The notes: generated from the letters alone by a model not told the origin. Shown: positions 1 to 9,004, counted from the stretch's first letter. The stretch: 64,000 nucleotides of DNA from Lutibacter citreus (GCF_003260195.1 NZ_QEIH01000004.1:124001-188000); one strand, 5' to 3'. A program made the numbers and translations.

Positions 1-718
1 TGTCAAAAGCATATCCCTCATAATTAAAACCTTTAAGATCTTGAGTATTTTCTATGTTATTATCAATAATATAACGTACCATTAAGCCTCTTGCTTTTTT
101 AGCAAAAAATGAAATTATTTTTAGTTTTCCATTTTTATAATCTTTAAATACGGGTGTTATTACTTCAGCATTTAACAATTTTGTTTTTATTACTTTAAAA
201 TACTCATTACTTGCTAAGTTAACAAAAACCTCATTTTTGGTCAACTCTTTATTTAAAGCCTCTGTTACTGTAGAACCCCAGTATTGGTATAAATTGTCTT
301 TTACCCCAACTTTTAATTTTGTTCCCATTTCTAAGCGATAAGGCTGCATTAAATCTAGTGGTTTTAACAAACCGTATTGACCTGAAAGTATTCTTAATTT
401 TTGTTGTAATTGCTCTAGTTGAACTTCAGAAAGTGAATACGCATCCAACCCTATATATACATCTCCTTTAAAGGCAAAAATAGCCTGTTTGGCGTTTTCT
501 TTTGTAAATGGTAATTGCCAATCTTGATTTCTTTGCCAATTCAATTCTCCTAAATTGGCTGAAATACTCATTAGTTTAGAAAGCACTTTTGGAGATTTCT
601 TTTTTAAAACTTTATTTAACTTTTCTGCTTCTGGCAAGAAAATTCCTTCAGTATATACTGAAGTTGGTACTGTAGTTTCAAAATCTAATGATTTGGCTGG
701 TGATATTACTATTTTCAT
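1..718 (-). CDS. yaaA: YaaA family peroxide stress protein, C-terminus cut by window edge
   Basis: Reading on the minus strand from an ATG at 718, the protein begins MKIVISPAKSLDFE, the typical YaaA (DUF328/UPF0246) N-terminus. It continues with other family stretches such as LSGQYGLLKPLDLMQPYRLEM and FFAKKARGLMVRYI. About 239 residues are visible and the frame stays open to base 1, so only a short C-terminal tail is missing. In E. coli YaaA lowers free intracellular iron during peroxide stress; its biochemical activity is not settled. It lies 25 bases downstream of the VOC gene on the same strand, and a -7-like box (TAATTTTG on the minus strand, 739-746) overlaps the end of that gene, so it may have its own promoter. 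Family assignment is secure. Confidence 0.93.
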   Translation of the reverse strand, partial: MKIVISPAKSLDFETTVPTSVYTEGIFLPEAEKLNKVLKKKSPKVLSKLMSISANLGELNWQRNQDWQLPFTKENAKQAIFAFKGDVYIGLDAYSLSEVQLEQLQQKLRILSGQYGLLKPLDLMQPYRLEMGTKLKVGVKDNLYQYWGSTVTEALNKELTKNEVFVNLASNEYFKVIKTKLLNAEVITPVFKDYKNGKLKIISFFAKKARGLMVRYIIDNNIENTQDLKGFNYEGYAFD

Positions 719-738
719 TTTCTATTTTTATTATGAAA

Positions 739-746
739 CAAAATTA
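739..746 (-). promoter_or_regulatory. Candidate -7 box for yaaA
   Basis: On the minus strand this reads TAATTTTG, which fits the Bacteroidota -7 consensus TAnnTTTG. It lies 20 bases before the yaaA ATG and overlaps the stop codon of the upstream VOC gene. No clear -33 TTG was found, so this is a motif match only. Confidence 0.35.
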
Positions 747-1397
747 CATTATTTCAATTATTTCTCCTTTTTTAAATTCAAAATTAAAATCTCCTTTTAT
801 AATAAAGTCAGACTGGGAAATTTCATCTCCATTTGGAAACCATTTTCTTAATTCATTATTAACAATTATAAATAGTCCATTTTCATCACCAACCGCACAA
901 AACTGTTCAAAATCACCTTTGTATATAGCTACTTTATTTAATGTATTTAACTTATTAAATATAAACTCTATTTTATTTGAAGCCAATCCTATTTCACTTA
1001 TATTAATAATTGATTTTGAAGAAAATTTCTCAGCTGAATTTTGATTTAAATTTTTACGAGCAATAAACTCAACAATATTATTATCCAAATCATAAAAATA
1101 AATAGCTTTAGCGTTCCAACTTGAAAAATCTATAATTTCATTAGTATCAAAAGATAAAATGTCAACACGTTCTTTTAACCAATACAAAGCTTCCTTTTCT
1201 TTATCTGAAGGAATATTAAAAGCAAAATGATAAGGTGTTGCATTTCTCTTAAACTTAAATGTAAGAATTGATTCTCCAATTTTAAAACTAGTAAATTCTG
1301 GTGTAGAAATTAAAATTGGCAATTCTAAAATTGTAGCATAAAAATCTATCTGATTATCTAGATTATTTGTAAATATTATGAATTCTTTTATTTTCAT
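744..1397 (-). CDS. VOC (glyoxalase/dioxygenase-like) superfamily protein
   Basis: The 217-residue protein opens with MKIKEFIIFTNNLDNQIDFYATILELP, the usual first strand-helix of a VOC module. Residues around 100-113 (FYDLDNNIVEFIAR) match the second half of the module, including the Glu that often binds metal. The C-terminal half, about residues 120-217, resembles a second, degenerate VOC unit and ends in a Glu/Lys-rich strand. VOC proteins include glyoxalases, extradiol dioxygenases and antibiotic-binding proteins, and the substrate cannot be read from sequence. No signal peptide is present, so it is probably cytosolic. It is followed 25 bases later by yaaA on the same strand, which may be co-transcribed. 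Confidence 0.75.
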   Translation of the reverse strand: MKIKEFIIFTNNLDNQIDFYATILELPILISTPEFTSFKIGESILTFKFKRNATPYHFAFNIPSDKEKEALYWLKERVDILSFDTNEIIDFSSWNAKAIYFYDLDNNIVEFIARKNLNQNSAEKFSSKSIINISEIGLASNKIEFIFNKLNTLNKVAIYKGDFEQFCAVGDENGLFIIVNNELRKWFPNGDEISQSDFIIKGDFNFEFKKGEIIEIM

Positions 1398-1527
1398 TAC
1401 AGTGTAAATTTAATACAATAAAGCATTAAAAATCATCTATTTCAATACTTAATAATTATTTTAGAATAAATGAAACCTATGTGAATTTTTTACTTGTTTT
1501 ATAAAAAATAAAAAATGATATTCGTAT

Positions 1528-1547
1528 ACCAATAAAAACCAATTGGT
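1528..1547. promoter_or_regulatory. Candidate operator: repeated ACCAAT with a 10-base palindrome
   Basis: ACCAAT occurs at 1528-1533 and again at 1538-1543, exactly one helical turn apart. The second copy forms the perfect palindrome ACCAATTGGT (1538-1547). The site is 13 bases before the ATG of the GNAT-nitrilase gene. A regulator-binding or start-proximal site is possible, but the only evidence is the symmetry. Confidence 0.25.
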
Positions 1548-1560
1548 GTAGAATAAACAA

Positions 1561-3108
1561 ATGATAGAAAACATAGAAAACATAGAACTTCAATTTTTAA
1601 CTCTTAAAGATTATAAAGAATTAAAAGCTGCAATGATTGAGGCATATTCTAATATGCCAGATTCATATTGGAAAGAATCTCATATAAAATCATTAATTGA
1701 TAAATTTCCAGAAGGTCAGGTTATAATTAAAATTAATAATGAATTAGCTGGCTGCGCATTATCCATAGTAGTGAATTATAATGAATTTGATGAACACCAT
1801 ACTTATAAAGAAATTACAGGAGATTATACCTTTGAAACGCACCATATAGATGGTGATGTACTTTATGGGATTGATGTATTTATAAAAAAAGAATATAGAG
1901 GATTGCGTCTTGGTAGAAGATTGTATGACTATAGAAAAGAACTGGCTGAAAAATTAAACTTAAGAGGAATTGCCTTTGGTGGAAGAATTCCAAATTACCA
2001 CAAACACGCTCAAGAATTAACGCCAAAAGAATATATTGAAAAAGTAAAACGAAAAGAAATACATGATCCTGTTTTAAATTTTCAAATGTCTAACGACTTT
2101 CATCCTTCAAAAGTTTTAAAAGGATATTTAGAAGGTGATGCAAACTCTGGTGAATTTGCAGTATTACTTGAATGGGATAATATCTTATATGAAAAACCAA
2201 CAAAAAAAGCGCATACAAAGAAAAAAATAGTACGTCTTGGATTAATACAATGGCAAATGCGATTGTATAAAGATTTAGAAGAGTTAATGCAACAAGCAGA
2301 GTATTTTATAGATGCTGTTGCAGCTTACCGTTCAGATTTTGCATTATTTCCTGAGTTTTTTAACGCTCCATTAATGGCAGATAATAATCACCTGCCCGAA
2401 TCTGAAGCCATAAGAGAATTGGCAAAATATACTCCGCAAATTGTTCAAAAATTTTCTGAACTAGCCATTACTTACAATATTAATGTGATTACTGGGAGTA
2501 TGCCAGAAATTAAAGATGAACTGCTGTATAACGCTGGTTATATATGTAAAAGAGATGGTACAACTGAAAGGTATGAAAAACTACATGTAACTCCAGATGA
2601 AGCAAAAGTTTGGGGATTGCAAGGAGGAAACGTATTAAAAACTTTTGATACCGATTGTGGTAAAATTGGAGTTCTTATTTGCTATGATTCTGAATTTCCA
2701 GAACTAAGTAGACTGTTAGCAGACGAAGGTATGGATATCTTATTTGTTCCTTTTTTAACAGATACCCAAAATGGTTATTCAAGAGTTAGGCATTGCTCTC
2801 AAGCCAGAGCTATAGAAAATGAATGTTATGTGGCAATTGCAGGTAGTGTAGGTAACTTACCTAAGGTGCATAATATGGATATCCAATTTGCACAATCTAT
2901 GGTATTTACACCTTGCGACTTTTCATTTCCTGCAAACGGAATAAAAGCTGAAGCAACTACAAATACAGAAATGATATTAATTGCTGATGTTGATATTAGT
3001 TTACTAAGAGAATTAAATCAGTTTGGTAGTGTTAGAAATTTAAAAGATAGAAGAACAGATATTTTTAATTTGAAAAAAACTGATAAAGTTATTGATAAAG
3101 ACTCTTAA
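1561..3108 (+). CDS. Fused GNAT N-acetyltransferase / carbon-nitrogen hydrolase (nitrilase superfamily)
   Basis: The 515-residue protein has two parts. Residues about 8-205 form a GNAT fold with the acetyl-CoA loop RGLRLGRRL at 113-121. Residues about 225-500 form a nitrilase-superfamily hydrolase with the full triad in context: Glu265 in LFPEFF, Lys340 in YEKLHVTPDE and Cys374 in LICYDSEFPE. Nitrilase-type enzymes cleave amides or nitriles through the cysteine. In the fusion the acetyltransferase may acylate or bind the same small molecule. The fusion is known in many bacteria, but I know of no settled substrate. There is no signal peptide. It starts at a clear ATG and is transcribed alone, ending at a strong bidirectional terminator (3131-3166). 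Confidence 0.9.
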   Translation: MIENIENIELQFLTLKDYKELKAAMIEAYSNMPDSYWKESHIKSLIDKFPEGQVIIKINNELAGCALSIVVNYNEFDEHHTYKEITGDYTFETHHIDGDVLYGIDVFIKKEYRGLRLGRRLYDYRKELAEKLNLRGIAFGGRIPNYHKHAQELTPKEYIEKVKRKEIHDPVLNFQMSNDFHPSKVLKGYLEGDANSGEFAVLLEWDNILYEKPTKKAHTKKKIVRLGLIQWQMRLYKDLEELMQQAEYFIDAVAAYRSDFALFPEFFNAPLMADNNHLPESEAIRELAKYTPQIVQKFSELAITYNINVITGSMPEIKDELLYNAGYICKRDGTTERYEKLHVTPDEAKVWGLQGGNVLKTFDTDCGKIGVLICYDSEFPELSRLLADEGMDILFVPFLTDTQNGYSRVRHCSQARAIENECYVAIAGSVGNLPKVHNMDIQFAQSMVFTPCDFSFPANGIKAEATTNTEMILIADVDISLLRELNQFGSVRNLKDRRTDIFNLKKTDKVIDKDS

Positions 3109-3130
3109 AAAACTATTAATATATAAATCA

Positions 3131-3166
3131 AAAATGAAAAGCCCTTTAAAAAGGGCTTTTCATTTT
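3131..3166. terminator. Bidirectional intrinsic terminator
   Basis: A perfect 16-base inverted repeat (3131-3146 against 3151-3166) with a four-base loop and a GCCC/GGGC core is flanked by A-rich and T-rich arms. It lies between two convergent genes, the GNAT-nitrilase gene and the GH35-like gene, and would serve both. Confidence 0.9.
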
Positions 3167-3170
3167 GTTA

Positions 3171-5699
3171 CTAATTTTTTAACTCAAATGAAGTTTTATA
3201 AATAGGATATGCTTTAATGTTTTTCACTTCTAAAACATTCTCTTCTTTATTTAAATTAGGCCAATATACCCCATTAAGATAAATTGGATCTTTTGGTTGC
3301 AGTGGAATAATTTTTAATTCTAATTTTGTTTCAGGATTGTAGTTTGGCAATAAATGTTTTGTTCCAATTTCCCAAGGCGTTCCATTATAATAATTATCAT
3401 AAATAAATTTACCATTTTTATATAATCTTAATGCACTTGCTTCATAATCTACCAACACTCTAACATCATATAACCCCTTTGAAATACCCTTAGGAAAACT
3501 CAAAGAAATTTTAGTTCCTTTATCAAAAACACTTTCATTAGGAACTCCTACATTTCCATCCTCCTTATTTTTATAGGTAATATTTTTAAACTTAATATCT
3601 TTTCCATCCTGAGTTTCCTTAAAATCAAAAGCTACTGGCACTTCCTTAAAATTCACTTCAAATTTATCAAACAGTCCCTCTTTTATTGTTGAAACACCAT
3701 CAACAGTATTTCTTGGATATACCCACACTAAATTTTCTGTATTTTTACTTATCAATTCAAACTTACCTTTATTAAACAAAACTACTTCTGCATCTGATAA
3801 GTATAATTTATCATCATTCTTATAAAGTTGTTTTGCCTGCTTTTGAGTGAGTATTATAAATTTAACGGTTAAATTATCTTTTAAATTCACATCTATATAA
3901 CAGTCTAACCCAGCCTCTAAAACCTCAACTTTTGTCAAGTTTTTCAATTTAGACACCTTAGCTTTATTCGCTTTTATAGATTTTATATTTGTATTTTCAA
4001 AAAGAAATTTCGCTTCAATTCCTTCATTTTTAAAAAATACATATGTATTACTTTCTTTTAAATGAAGCACAGGCTGTGCTGTTGCATACTTAATTGTTGC
4101 ATTTGATAAAGTAAGGTTAAATGGCCAATAAAAATATGAGTCCACAGGTATTTCAATAGCTTTTTCAGGAATTGTTAATGTTTCATCTTTTAGTTTTATA
4201 TTAAATTGAACATTCTTAAAATTATAAACTGTATCATTTTTTACGTGATTATTTACAAAAATAAATCCTGTTTTCCCATCAGTTCTAATAGCTCTTTGTA
4301 ACTCTAATGAATTATTTAAATCTTTCCCTCTAAGTTCATCAATTTCTGCTGGAATAAAAGTTCTACAAGGTGCTAAATATTTCCCAAAATCAGTCATGAA
4401 ATTTAATTGAACAGGATATTCATGAAAGCTTTTACGTACTTGACCAAATTCACCTATTGCACCTTGAAAATCATTACTAATAATTGAGTTTTCAATTGGA
4501 CCTTGGTTAAAATCCCTATTCATATATGATAATTTACCAATTGGATTGTTCCCTCCAATATTCATAAAATATCCCATTCCGTTACAACCACTTCCAAGTT
4601 CAACAAGTGAAACAGCTGCATTATCTAAATAATCAACATTTGGTCTTCTGTGGTAAGCGATATTCATTCCAATACCAGTTTCACATGTTAAATAAGGATT
4701 ATTTATATATTTTTCAATATCTGTAGAACTTTTAGAGTCCACATTTGAAACTTCGGTATCAATACCATCAACTGCTCTTAATGTACTAAAACTTAAAGCA
4801 GGTGTACGAAAGATATCACTTGCAGCACCCCAAAAATAATCTGCATAAGAACCATGAACTTGTATGGTATGATCTTGAATAAATTCGGCTTTATTCCAAC
4901 CCGTTGTGGTATATAATGCTACATCCATTCCATATTTTAATGCCATTTCTTTTTCTCTTTCAATCAATTCTGTTCCGCCAATTCCAGAATGCGCAGGAGT
5001 ATATTCATTATCTAACTGAACGGCAAAAATTGGACCACCATCTTTCCAGTACAAACCTTCCATTTGTTCACCTAGTTTTTCATATAGTTTATCTACAGCT
5101 GCTAAATATTCTGGAGCTGTAGAACGTAATTTACCACCACTTCCCGAATGCCCAAAAGGGTCTTTTGGGTTTCCTAATTTTTTCACCAACCAATCTGGAT
5201 GTCCTCCATTTCTATATTCTCCATTTACCCATGGCCCAATTCTGGCAAAAAACTTTAACCCATGTTTTTGGCATAATTTAATAAAACGTCTTATATCATT
5301 TCTTCCTGTAAAATCCCATTTCCCTTCTTCTTCCTCGTGACCTATCCAAAAAGTATAGGCTGCAACACCTGTAAAACCTTGTGATTTCATTTTTAACAAC
5401 GCATCTTCCCAATATCCGGCAGGATAACGTTGATACTGAAATTCTCCATAAGATGGAATCCAAGGCGTATTATTAATTGAAATATAATTACTATTTACTT
5501 TCATTACATCTCCATTTGGTGCAATGCTAACCATTTTAGGAATATCTCTTGGTGTTCCACTTTTGTAGTTTGAAACATCAAAAATTATAGGTTTATTAAT
5601 TGTTACTGAGTTAGTTTCTGATTGAATTCTTTCTGCCTTTTGTTTTGAACAAGCTACAGTGATTAAGAATACCACAAATAGAAAGTATAATTGCTTCAT
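3171..5699 (-). CDS. GH35-like beta-galactosidase family lipoprotein
   Basis: The 842-residue protein starts with a lipoprotein signal whose lipidated Cys is residue 17 (LITVAC), so it should be membrane-anchored outside the cytoplasm. Residues about 75-420 form a TIM barrel with GH35 hallmarks: FARIGPWVNGEYRNGGHPDW and FAVQLDNEY. Glu232 follows Asn231 as in the clan GH-A acid/base motif; Glu340 in TCETGIG is the best candidate nucleophile. The usual QxENEYG appears as QLDNEY, so the family match is somewhat divergent. The last 400 residues are beta-rich accessory modules. GH35 enzymes remove terminal beta-galactose; the exact glycan is unknown. A divergent sulfatase gene starts 256 bases away, which suggests a sulfated galactose-containing polysaccharide. 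Confidence 0.8.
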   Translation of the reverse strand: MKQLYFLFVVFLITVACSKQKAERIQSETNSVTINKPIIFDVSNYKSGTPRDIPKMVSIAPNGDVMKVNSNYISINNTPWIPSYGEFQYQRYPAGYWEDALLKMKSQGFTGVAAYTFWIGHEEEEGKWDFTGRNDIRRFIKLCQKHGLKFFARIGPWVNGEYRNGGHPDWLVKKLGNPKDPFGHSGSGGKLRSTAPEYLAAVDKLYEKLGEQMEGLYWKDGGPIFAVQLDNEYTPAHSGIGGTELIEREKEMALKYGMDVALYTTTGWNKAEFIQDHTIQVHGSYADYFWGAASDIFRTPALSFSTLRAVDGIDTEVSNVDSKSSTDIEKYINNPYLTCETGIGMNIAYHRRPNVDYLDNAAVSLVELGSGCNGMGYFMNIGGNNPIGKLSYMNRDFNQGPIENSIISNDFQGAIGEFGQVRKSFHEYPVQLNFMTDFGKYLAPCRTFIPAEIDELRGKDLNNSLELQRAIRTDGKTGFIFVNNHVKNDTVYNFKNVQFNIKLKDETLTIPEKAIEIPVDSYFYWPFNLTLSNATIKYATAQPVLHLKESNTYVFFKNEGIEAKFLFENTNIKSIKANKAKVSKLKNLTKVEVLEAGLDCYIDVNLKDNLTVKFIILTQKQAKQLYKNDDKLYLSDAEVVLFNKGKFELISKNTENLVWVYPRNTVDGVSTIKEGLFDKFEVNFKEVPVAFDFKETQDGKDIKFKNITYKNKEDGNVGVPNESVFDKGTKISLSFPKGISKGLYDVRVLVDYEASALRLYKNGKFIYDNYYNGTPWEIGTKHLLPNYNPETKLELKIIPLQPKDPIYLNGVYWPNLNKEENVLEVKNIKAYPIYKTSFELKN

Positions 5700-5719
5700 A
5701 AATTAGTCTTTTTATAAAT

Positions 5720-5727
5720 CAAAAATA
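5720..5727 (-). promoter_or_regulatory. Candidate -7 box for the GH35-like gene
   Basis: The minus strand reads TATTTTTG, a match to TAnnTTTG, 20 bases upstream of the ATG at 5699. No convincing -33 element was found. Confidence 0.35.
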
Positions 5728-5954
5728 CTGATTATATAATACTTTTGTCATCCATAAATAACCTTGTCAAGTTAATGTCTAGATATAATTCAACAAACTT
5801 AATAAATAGGCGCAATGTTTTTTTAAGTTTAGAATAAAATTAACTCTTAAAAAGCTACTTTTCAACTTTCTTAATTAAAAACTCAATTTTTTTCCCGTAA
5901 ATTAGTGAGATTATTTTTTTCGAAAAAAGTTCCTAATATTTTAATAACAAAACA

Positions 5955-7397
5955 ATGAAATTAAAAAATATCTTATTCCTATTTTTTGCAATAAACATGT
6001 GCCAATTATATAGTCAGGAAAAGCCAAATGTTTTGTTCATTGCTATTGATGACTTAAATGACTATGTAAATTGTATGAATGGTGCTATAAAAGTTCCTAC
6101 ACCAAATATTGATAAATTGGCCAAAAATGGAACTTTGTTTACCAATGCTCATTGCCAAGCTCCTATTTGTGGTCCTTCTAGAGCAAGTATTATGACAGGA
6201 CTTTACCCTTCTACTAGTGGTAATTATTTACAATTAGAAGATATAAACATAAAAAAGGGAAATGAAGCTGTGAAAAAAGCCATTTTCATGCCTGATTATT
6301 TTGAGCAAAATGGCTACAAAACAATGGCTGTTGGAAAAATTTATCACAGCGGAGATGGTGCTAAAACTTTTGATGAATATGGCGGTAAGTTTGCCTGGAT
6401 GGGGCCAAAACCAAAAGAAAGATTTAATTATGATCCTTCGAAAATAAAAAACAAAGTTGGACTTACGCAGACAGATTGGGGTGCCTACCCAGAACAAGAC
6501 AGTTTAATGACCGACTTTAAAAGTGCTAAATGGGCTGTAAATAAACTTCAGAAAAACTATGATAATCCCTTTTTTCTAGCTGTAGGTTTTTTACGTCCTC
6601 ATGTACCTTGGTATGCTCCACAAAAATGGTTTGATATGTTTCCTCTAGATAGTATTAAAACTCCACCATACAATAAAAATGACTTTAATGACATTCCTGA
6701 ATTTGCGAAAAAAGTAGCAGATGCTCCAATGATGCCAACAACAGAAGAACTCATAAAATCTGGACAATGGAAAAATGCGATTCAAGCTTATATGGCTTGT
6801 ATTGCTTTTGTTGATGCTCAGGTAGGAAAAGTACTAGATGCTTTAGAAAAATCAAAATACGCCAAAAATACTATAGTTGTTTTATGGGCTGACCATGGAT
6901 ATCATTTAGGAGAAAAAAATAGGTTTGCAAAACAAGCACTTTGGGAACGAGATACTAGAACTTTACTAATTTTTAAAGATTTAAATGTGAATAGTTTTAA
7001 AAAGTGTAGTGCTCCTGTTCAACTTATTGATATTTACCCTACTCTTATTGAACTATGTAAATTACCTCCATCCAAAACATTAGAAGGAAATTCATTAGTG
7101 AGTTTAATTAAAAACCCAAAATTGAACTGGAAACATAAATCTCTATCTTTTTATGGTGAAGGAAATATTGCTATAAGAGATCAACAATTTAGATTAACTA
7201 AATATGAAGATGGCTCGCTTGAATTATATGACATGAAAAATGACCCTAATGAATGGAATAATTTAGCCAAAGATAAAAAATACAAAAAGATTGTTAAACG
7301 TCTTTTAAAATCTTCACCTAAAAATTGGGCTCCATTATCAACATATTCTAAGTATAATTTTAATGAGTATTTTAAAAAGAATTCTAAAACCCCATAA
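5955..7397 (+). CDS. Secreted type I sulfatase, iduronate-2-sulfatase-like
   Basis: The 480-residue protein begins with a signal peptide ending near SQEKPN (residues 20-25). The sulfatase signature CGPSR starts at Cys72, the residue converted to formylglycine by a maturase. Metal-binding Asp32 and Asp33 lie in AIDDLND, and WADHGYHLGE carries the distal Asp/His pair. GFLRPHVPWYAPQKW is typical of the iduronate-2-sulfatase branch. Enzymes of this branch remove sulfate from sugar residues outside the cytoplasm. The maturase needed for formylglycine is not in the window. It is divergent from the GH35-like gene and followed by a beta-helix protein gene. The upstream region (5700-5954) is AT-rich; one TAnnTTTG match (TACTTTTG, 5740-5747) is too far away to assign confidently. 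Confidence 0.9.
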   Translation: MKLKNILFLFFAINMCQLYSQEKPNVLFIAIDDLNDYVNCMNGAIKVPTPNIDKLAKNGTLFTNAHCQAPICGPSRASIMTGLYPSTSGNYLQLEDINIKKGNEAVKKAIFMPDYFEQNGYKTMAVGKIYHSGDGAKTFDEYGGKFAWMGPKPKERFNYDPSKIKNKVGLTQTDWGAYPEQDSLMTDFKSAKWAVNKLQKNYDNPFFLAVGFLRPHVPWYAPQKWFDMFPLDSIKTPPYNKNDFNDIPEFAKKVADAPMMPTTEELIKSGQWKNAIQAYMACIAFVDAQVGKVLDALEKSKYAKNTIVVLWADHGYHLGEKNRFAKQALWERDTRTLLIFKDLNVNSFKKCSAPVQLIDIYPTLIELCKLPPSKTLEGNSLVSLIKNPKLNWKHKSLSFYGEGNIAIRDQQFRLTKYEDGSLELYDMKNDPNEWNNLAKDKKYKKIVKRLLKSSPKNWAPLSTYSKYNFNEYFKKNSKTP

Positions 7398-7402
7398 TCT
7401 TT

Positions 7403-7487
7403 TGTCATTCTAAAAGCATTTTAATGTAATAAAGAATCTATGCTTTAAAAGCTCTTGGGATTCTTAGTTTTAGCTCAGAAACACAAC
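7403..7487. repeat. Degenerate dispersed palindromic repeat, copy A
   Basis: This stretch aligns along its length with 30207-30287. Both start with TGTCATT, share AATAAAGAATC (7428-7438 here) and a GATTC about 30 bases later (7459-7463), and end in an ACAAC run. AAGAATC and GATTCTT (7432-7438, 7459-7465) can pair as a stem. No gene lies in the surrounding gap (7398-7735). A short mobile-type or palindromic repeat of flavobacterial genomes is likely; this copy has lost its terminal inverted repeat. Confidence 0.55.
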
Positions 7488-7629
7488 TAGTATGAGATGC
7501 TAAATTAAGTTCAATATGAAAAATACGTTTCAACCTTACCTTTAAATTAACACTTTTAAAACATAGTGTTACAGATATAATCTATCATTCTTAATTTAAG
7601 CATATTTTCATTTTACTTGAAACTATTTA

Positions 7630-7659
7630 AATCATATGGTTCTTATATTGAATCATATG
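7630..7659. promoter_or_regulatory. Candidate operator: two AATCATATG direct repeats 21 bases apart
   Basis: AATCATATG occurs at 7630-7638 and 7651-7659, two helical turns apart, about 50 bases before a -7 box. This is the arrangement expected of an activator or repressor binding two half-sites upstream of a promoter. The remaining intergenic bases show nothing else I can name. Confidence 0.35.
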
Positions 7660-7706
7660 AAGTTGCAATCATCTTATATTTATTTTTAGAATAGTTGTCT
7701 TTCTCT

Positions 7707-7714
7707 TATTTTTG
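7707..7714 (+). promoter_or_regulatory. Candidate -7 box for the beta-helix gene
   Basis: TATTTTTG fits TAnnTTTG, with the ATG of the secreted beta-helix protein 22 bases downstream. It supports the ATG at 7736 over any upstream alternative start. Confidence 0.4.
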
Positions 7715-7735
7715 TTTGAATCTAAATTCATAACA

Positions 7736-8896
7736 ATGGTTAACTCTAAAGCTTTATTTCAAATTATTTTTATACTTTTTATAAGCGCTAAAACTTTAAA
7801 CGCAACAACTATAAAAGTATCTTCTAAAAAAGGCACTTCGGTTGAAAAATTAAAGAAGGCTTATAGTGAAGCCAAAGACGGAGACATTATCTTAATTGAT
7901 TTAGATATACTTTTTAAAAACGCAGACAAACAGTTTACGATAAAAAAAAACGGAATCACTTTTATAGGAAAAATAAAACCTAATGGCAATAGATATAGCT
8001 TATCTAAAGAAACTCAACAAAACAACTTAATTGTTGTTGAAGCTAGTTTTATAAAATTTGAAAATCTATCATTTAGTAATGCCGTAAACTTAATAAGGTT
8101 TGAAGCTAAAAAACAGCTAATTACTAATATTACTGTTAAAAACTGTGTATTTTCAAATGCTCATTATACGGGTATAGATTTTAGAGGTAATTTTAAAAAC
8201 ATACTTGTAGAAAACACAGAATTTAATGATTGTAAATTTAGTTTACAAACTATGGATTCTGTAATTCTTAAAGACTTTATGGTAACAAAATGTACTTTTA
8301 AAGGTGGTGACCATCAAATAAGTATTGACAATGCATTTGCAGATACAAATTTAATAGACCATTCTAATATTGTAATTGACAACTGTAAATTTTACGTAGC
8401 TAAACGTTTTAATATTGCGTTAGCAAATACTAGAAATGCAACTATTCAAAACAATTCTAGAATGGATGGTGGCTTACAAAAATACTCGCAAGCAATTCAT
8501 ATTGAACACGATACAAGAAATGTTCTAATAAAAAATAACACTATGAAAAATGATGTTGGTAATGCCATTATTATATTTTCAACAGGTTATACAGGTCACG
8601 GAAATGGACGTAAAATTCCTGATGAAGAAAAAATAGATTTTGGTTCTAGCAACATTACTTTAGATGGAAATACAATAACGCATAGCAAACAACATGCAAT
8701 TGCAATTGGATACGGAAAAGGTTTTTTAACAATTAAAGGAAATAACAACATTAAATCTGATGAGAAAATTATTTCTGGTTTTGCAACAAAGAACACCATG
8801 ACTCTTAATATTGATGAAAAAGCACTCTTTAATGGAAAACAATTTGGTGAAATTACCAAAGATGAGATTGGTGATTATATTAAAATTAAAAGTTAG
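7736..8896 (+). CDS. Secreted right-handed parallel beta-helix protein, possible polysaccharide lyase
   Basis: I place the start at the ATG at 7736, which gives 386 residues and a good signal peptide (MVNSKALFQIIFILFISAKTLNA would exceed a clean 20, ending near residue 23). A TTG 24 bases earlier would spoil that signal. The mature part carries many NITxxNxxF-type rungs, for example ITNITVKNCVFSN, KNILVENTEF and NITLDGNTITHS, typical of right-handed beta-helix proteins such as PL6 alginate/chondroitin lyases or pectin-type enzymes. I see no diagnostic catalytic signature, so lyase activity is inference. Its place after a sulfatase and a GH35-like enzyme supports a role on a sulfated polysaccharide. 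It ends before a weak hairpin at 9005-9022. Confidence 0.65.
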   Translation: MVNSKALFQIIFILFISAKTLNATTIKVSSKKGTSVEKLKKAYSEAKDGDIILIDLDILFKNADKQFTIKKNGITFIGKIKPNGNRYSLSKETQQNNLIVVEASFIKFENLSFSNAVNLIRFEAKKQLITNITVKNCVFSNAHYTGIDFRGNFKNILVENTEFNDCKFSLQTMDSVILKDFMVTKCTFKGGDHQISIDNAFADTNLIDHSNIVIDNCKFYVAKRFNIALANTRNATIQNNSRMDGGLQKYSQAIHIEHDTRNVLIKNNTMKNDVGNAIIIFSTGYTGHGNGRKIPDEEKIDFGSSNITLDGNTITHSKQHAIAIGYGKGFLTIKGNNNIKSDEKIISGFATKNTMTLNIDEKALFNGKQFGEITKDEIGDYIKIKS

Positions 8897-9004
8897 TTCC
8901 TTTAGCTTTTATTTAACAACAGTATGGGTTCTTCGTAAATTAAATAATTTACACCCTAAAGCTTAATTGTTTAATTTATTTTTAAAGTAAAAAAAGTAAA
9001 ATTC

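Noticed and set aside
5740..5747. TACTTTTG as promoter of the sulfatase gene
   Set aside because: It matches the -7 consensus but lies over 200 bases before the ATG; without mapping it cannot be assigned.
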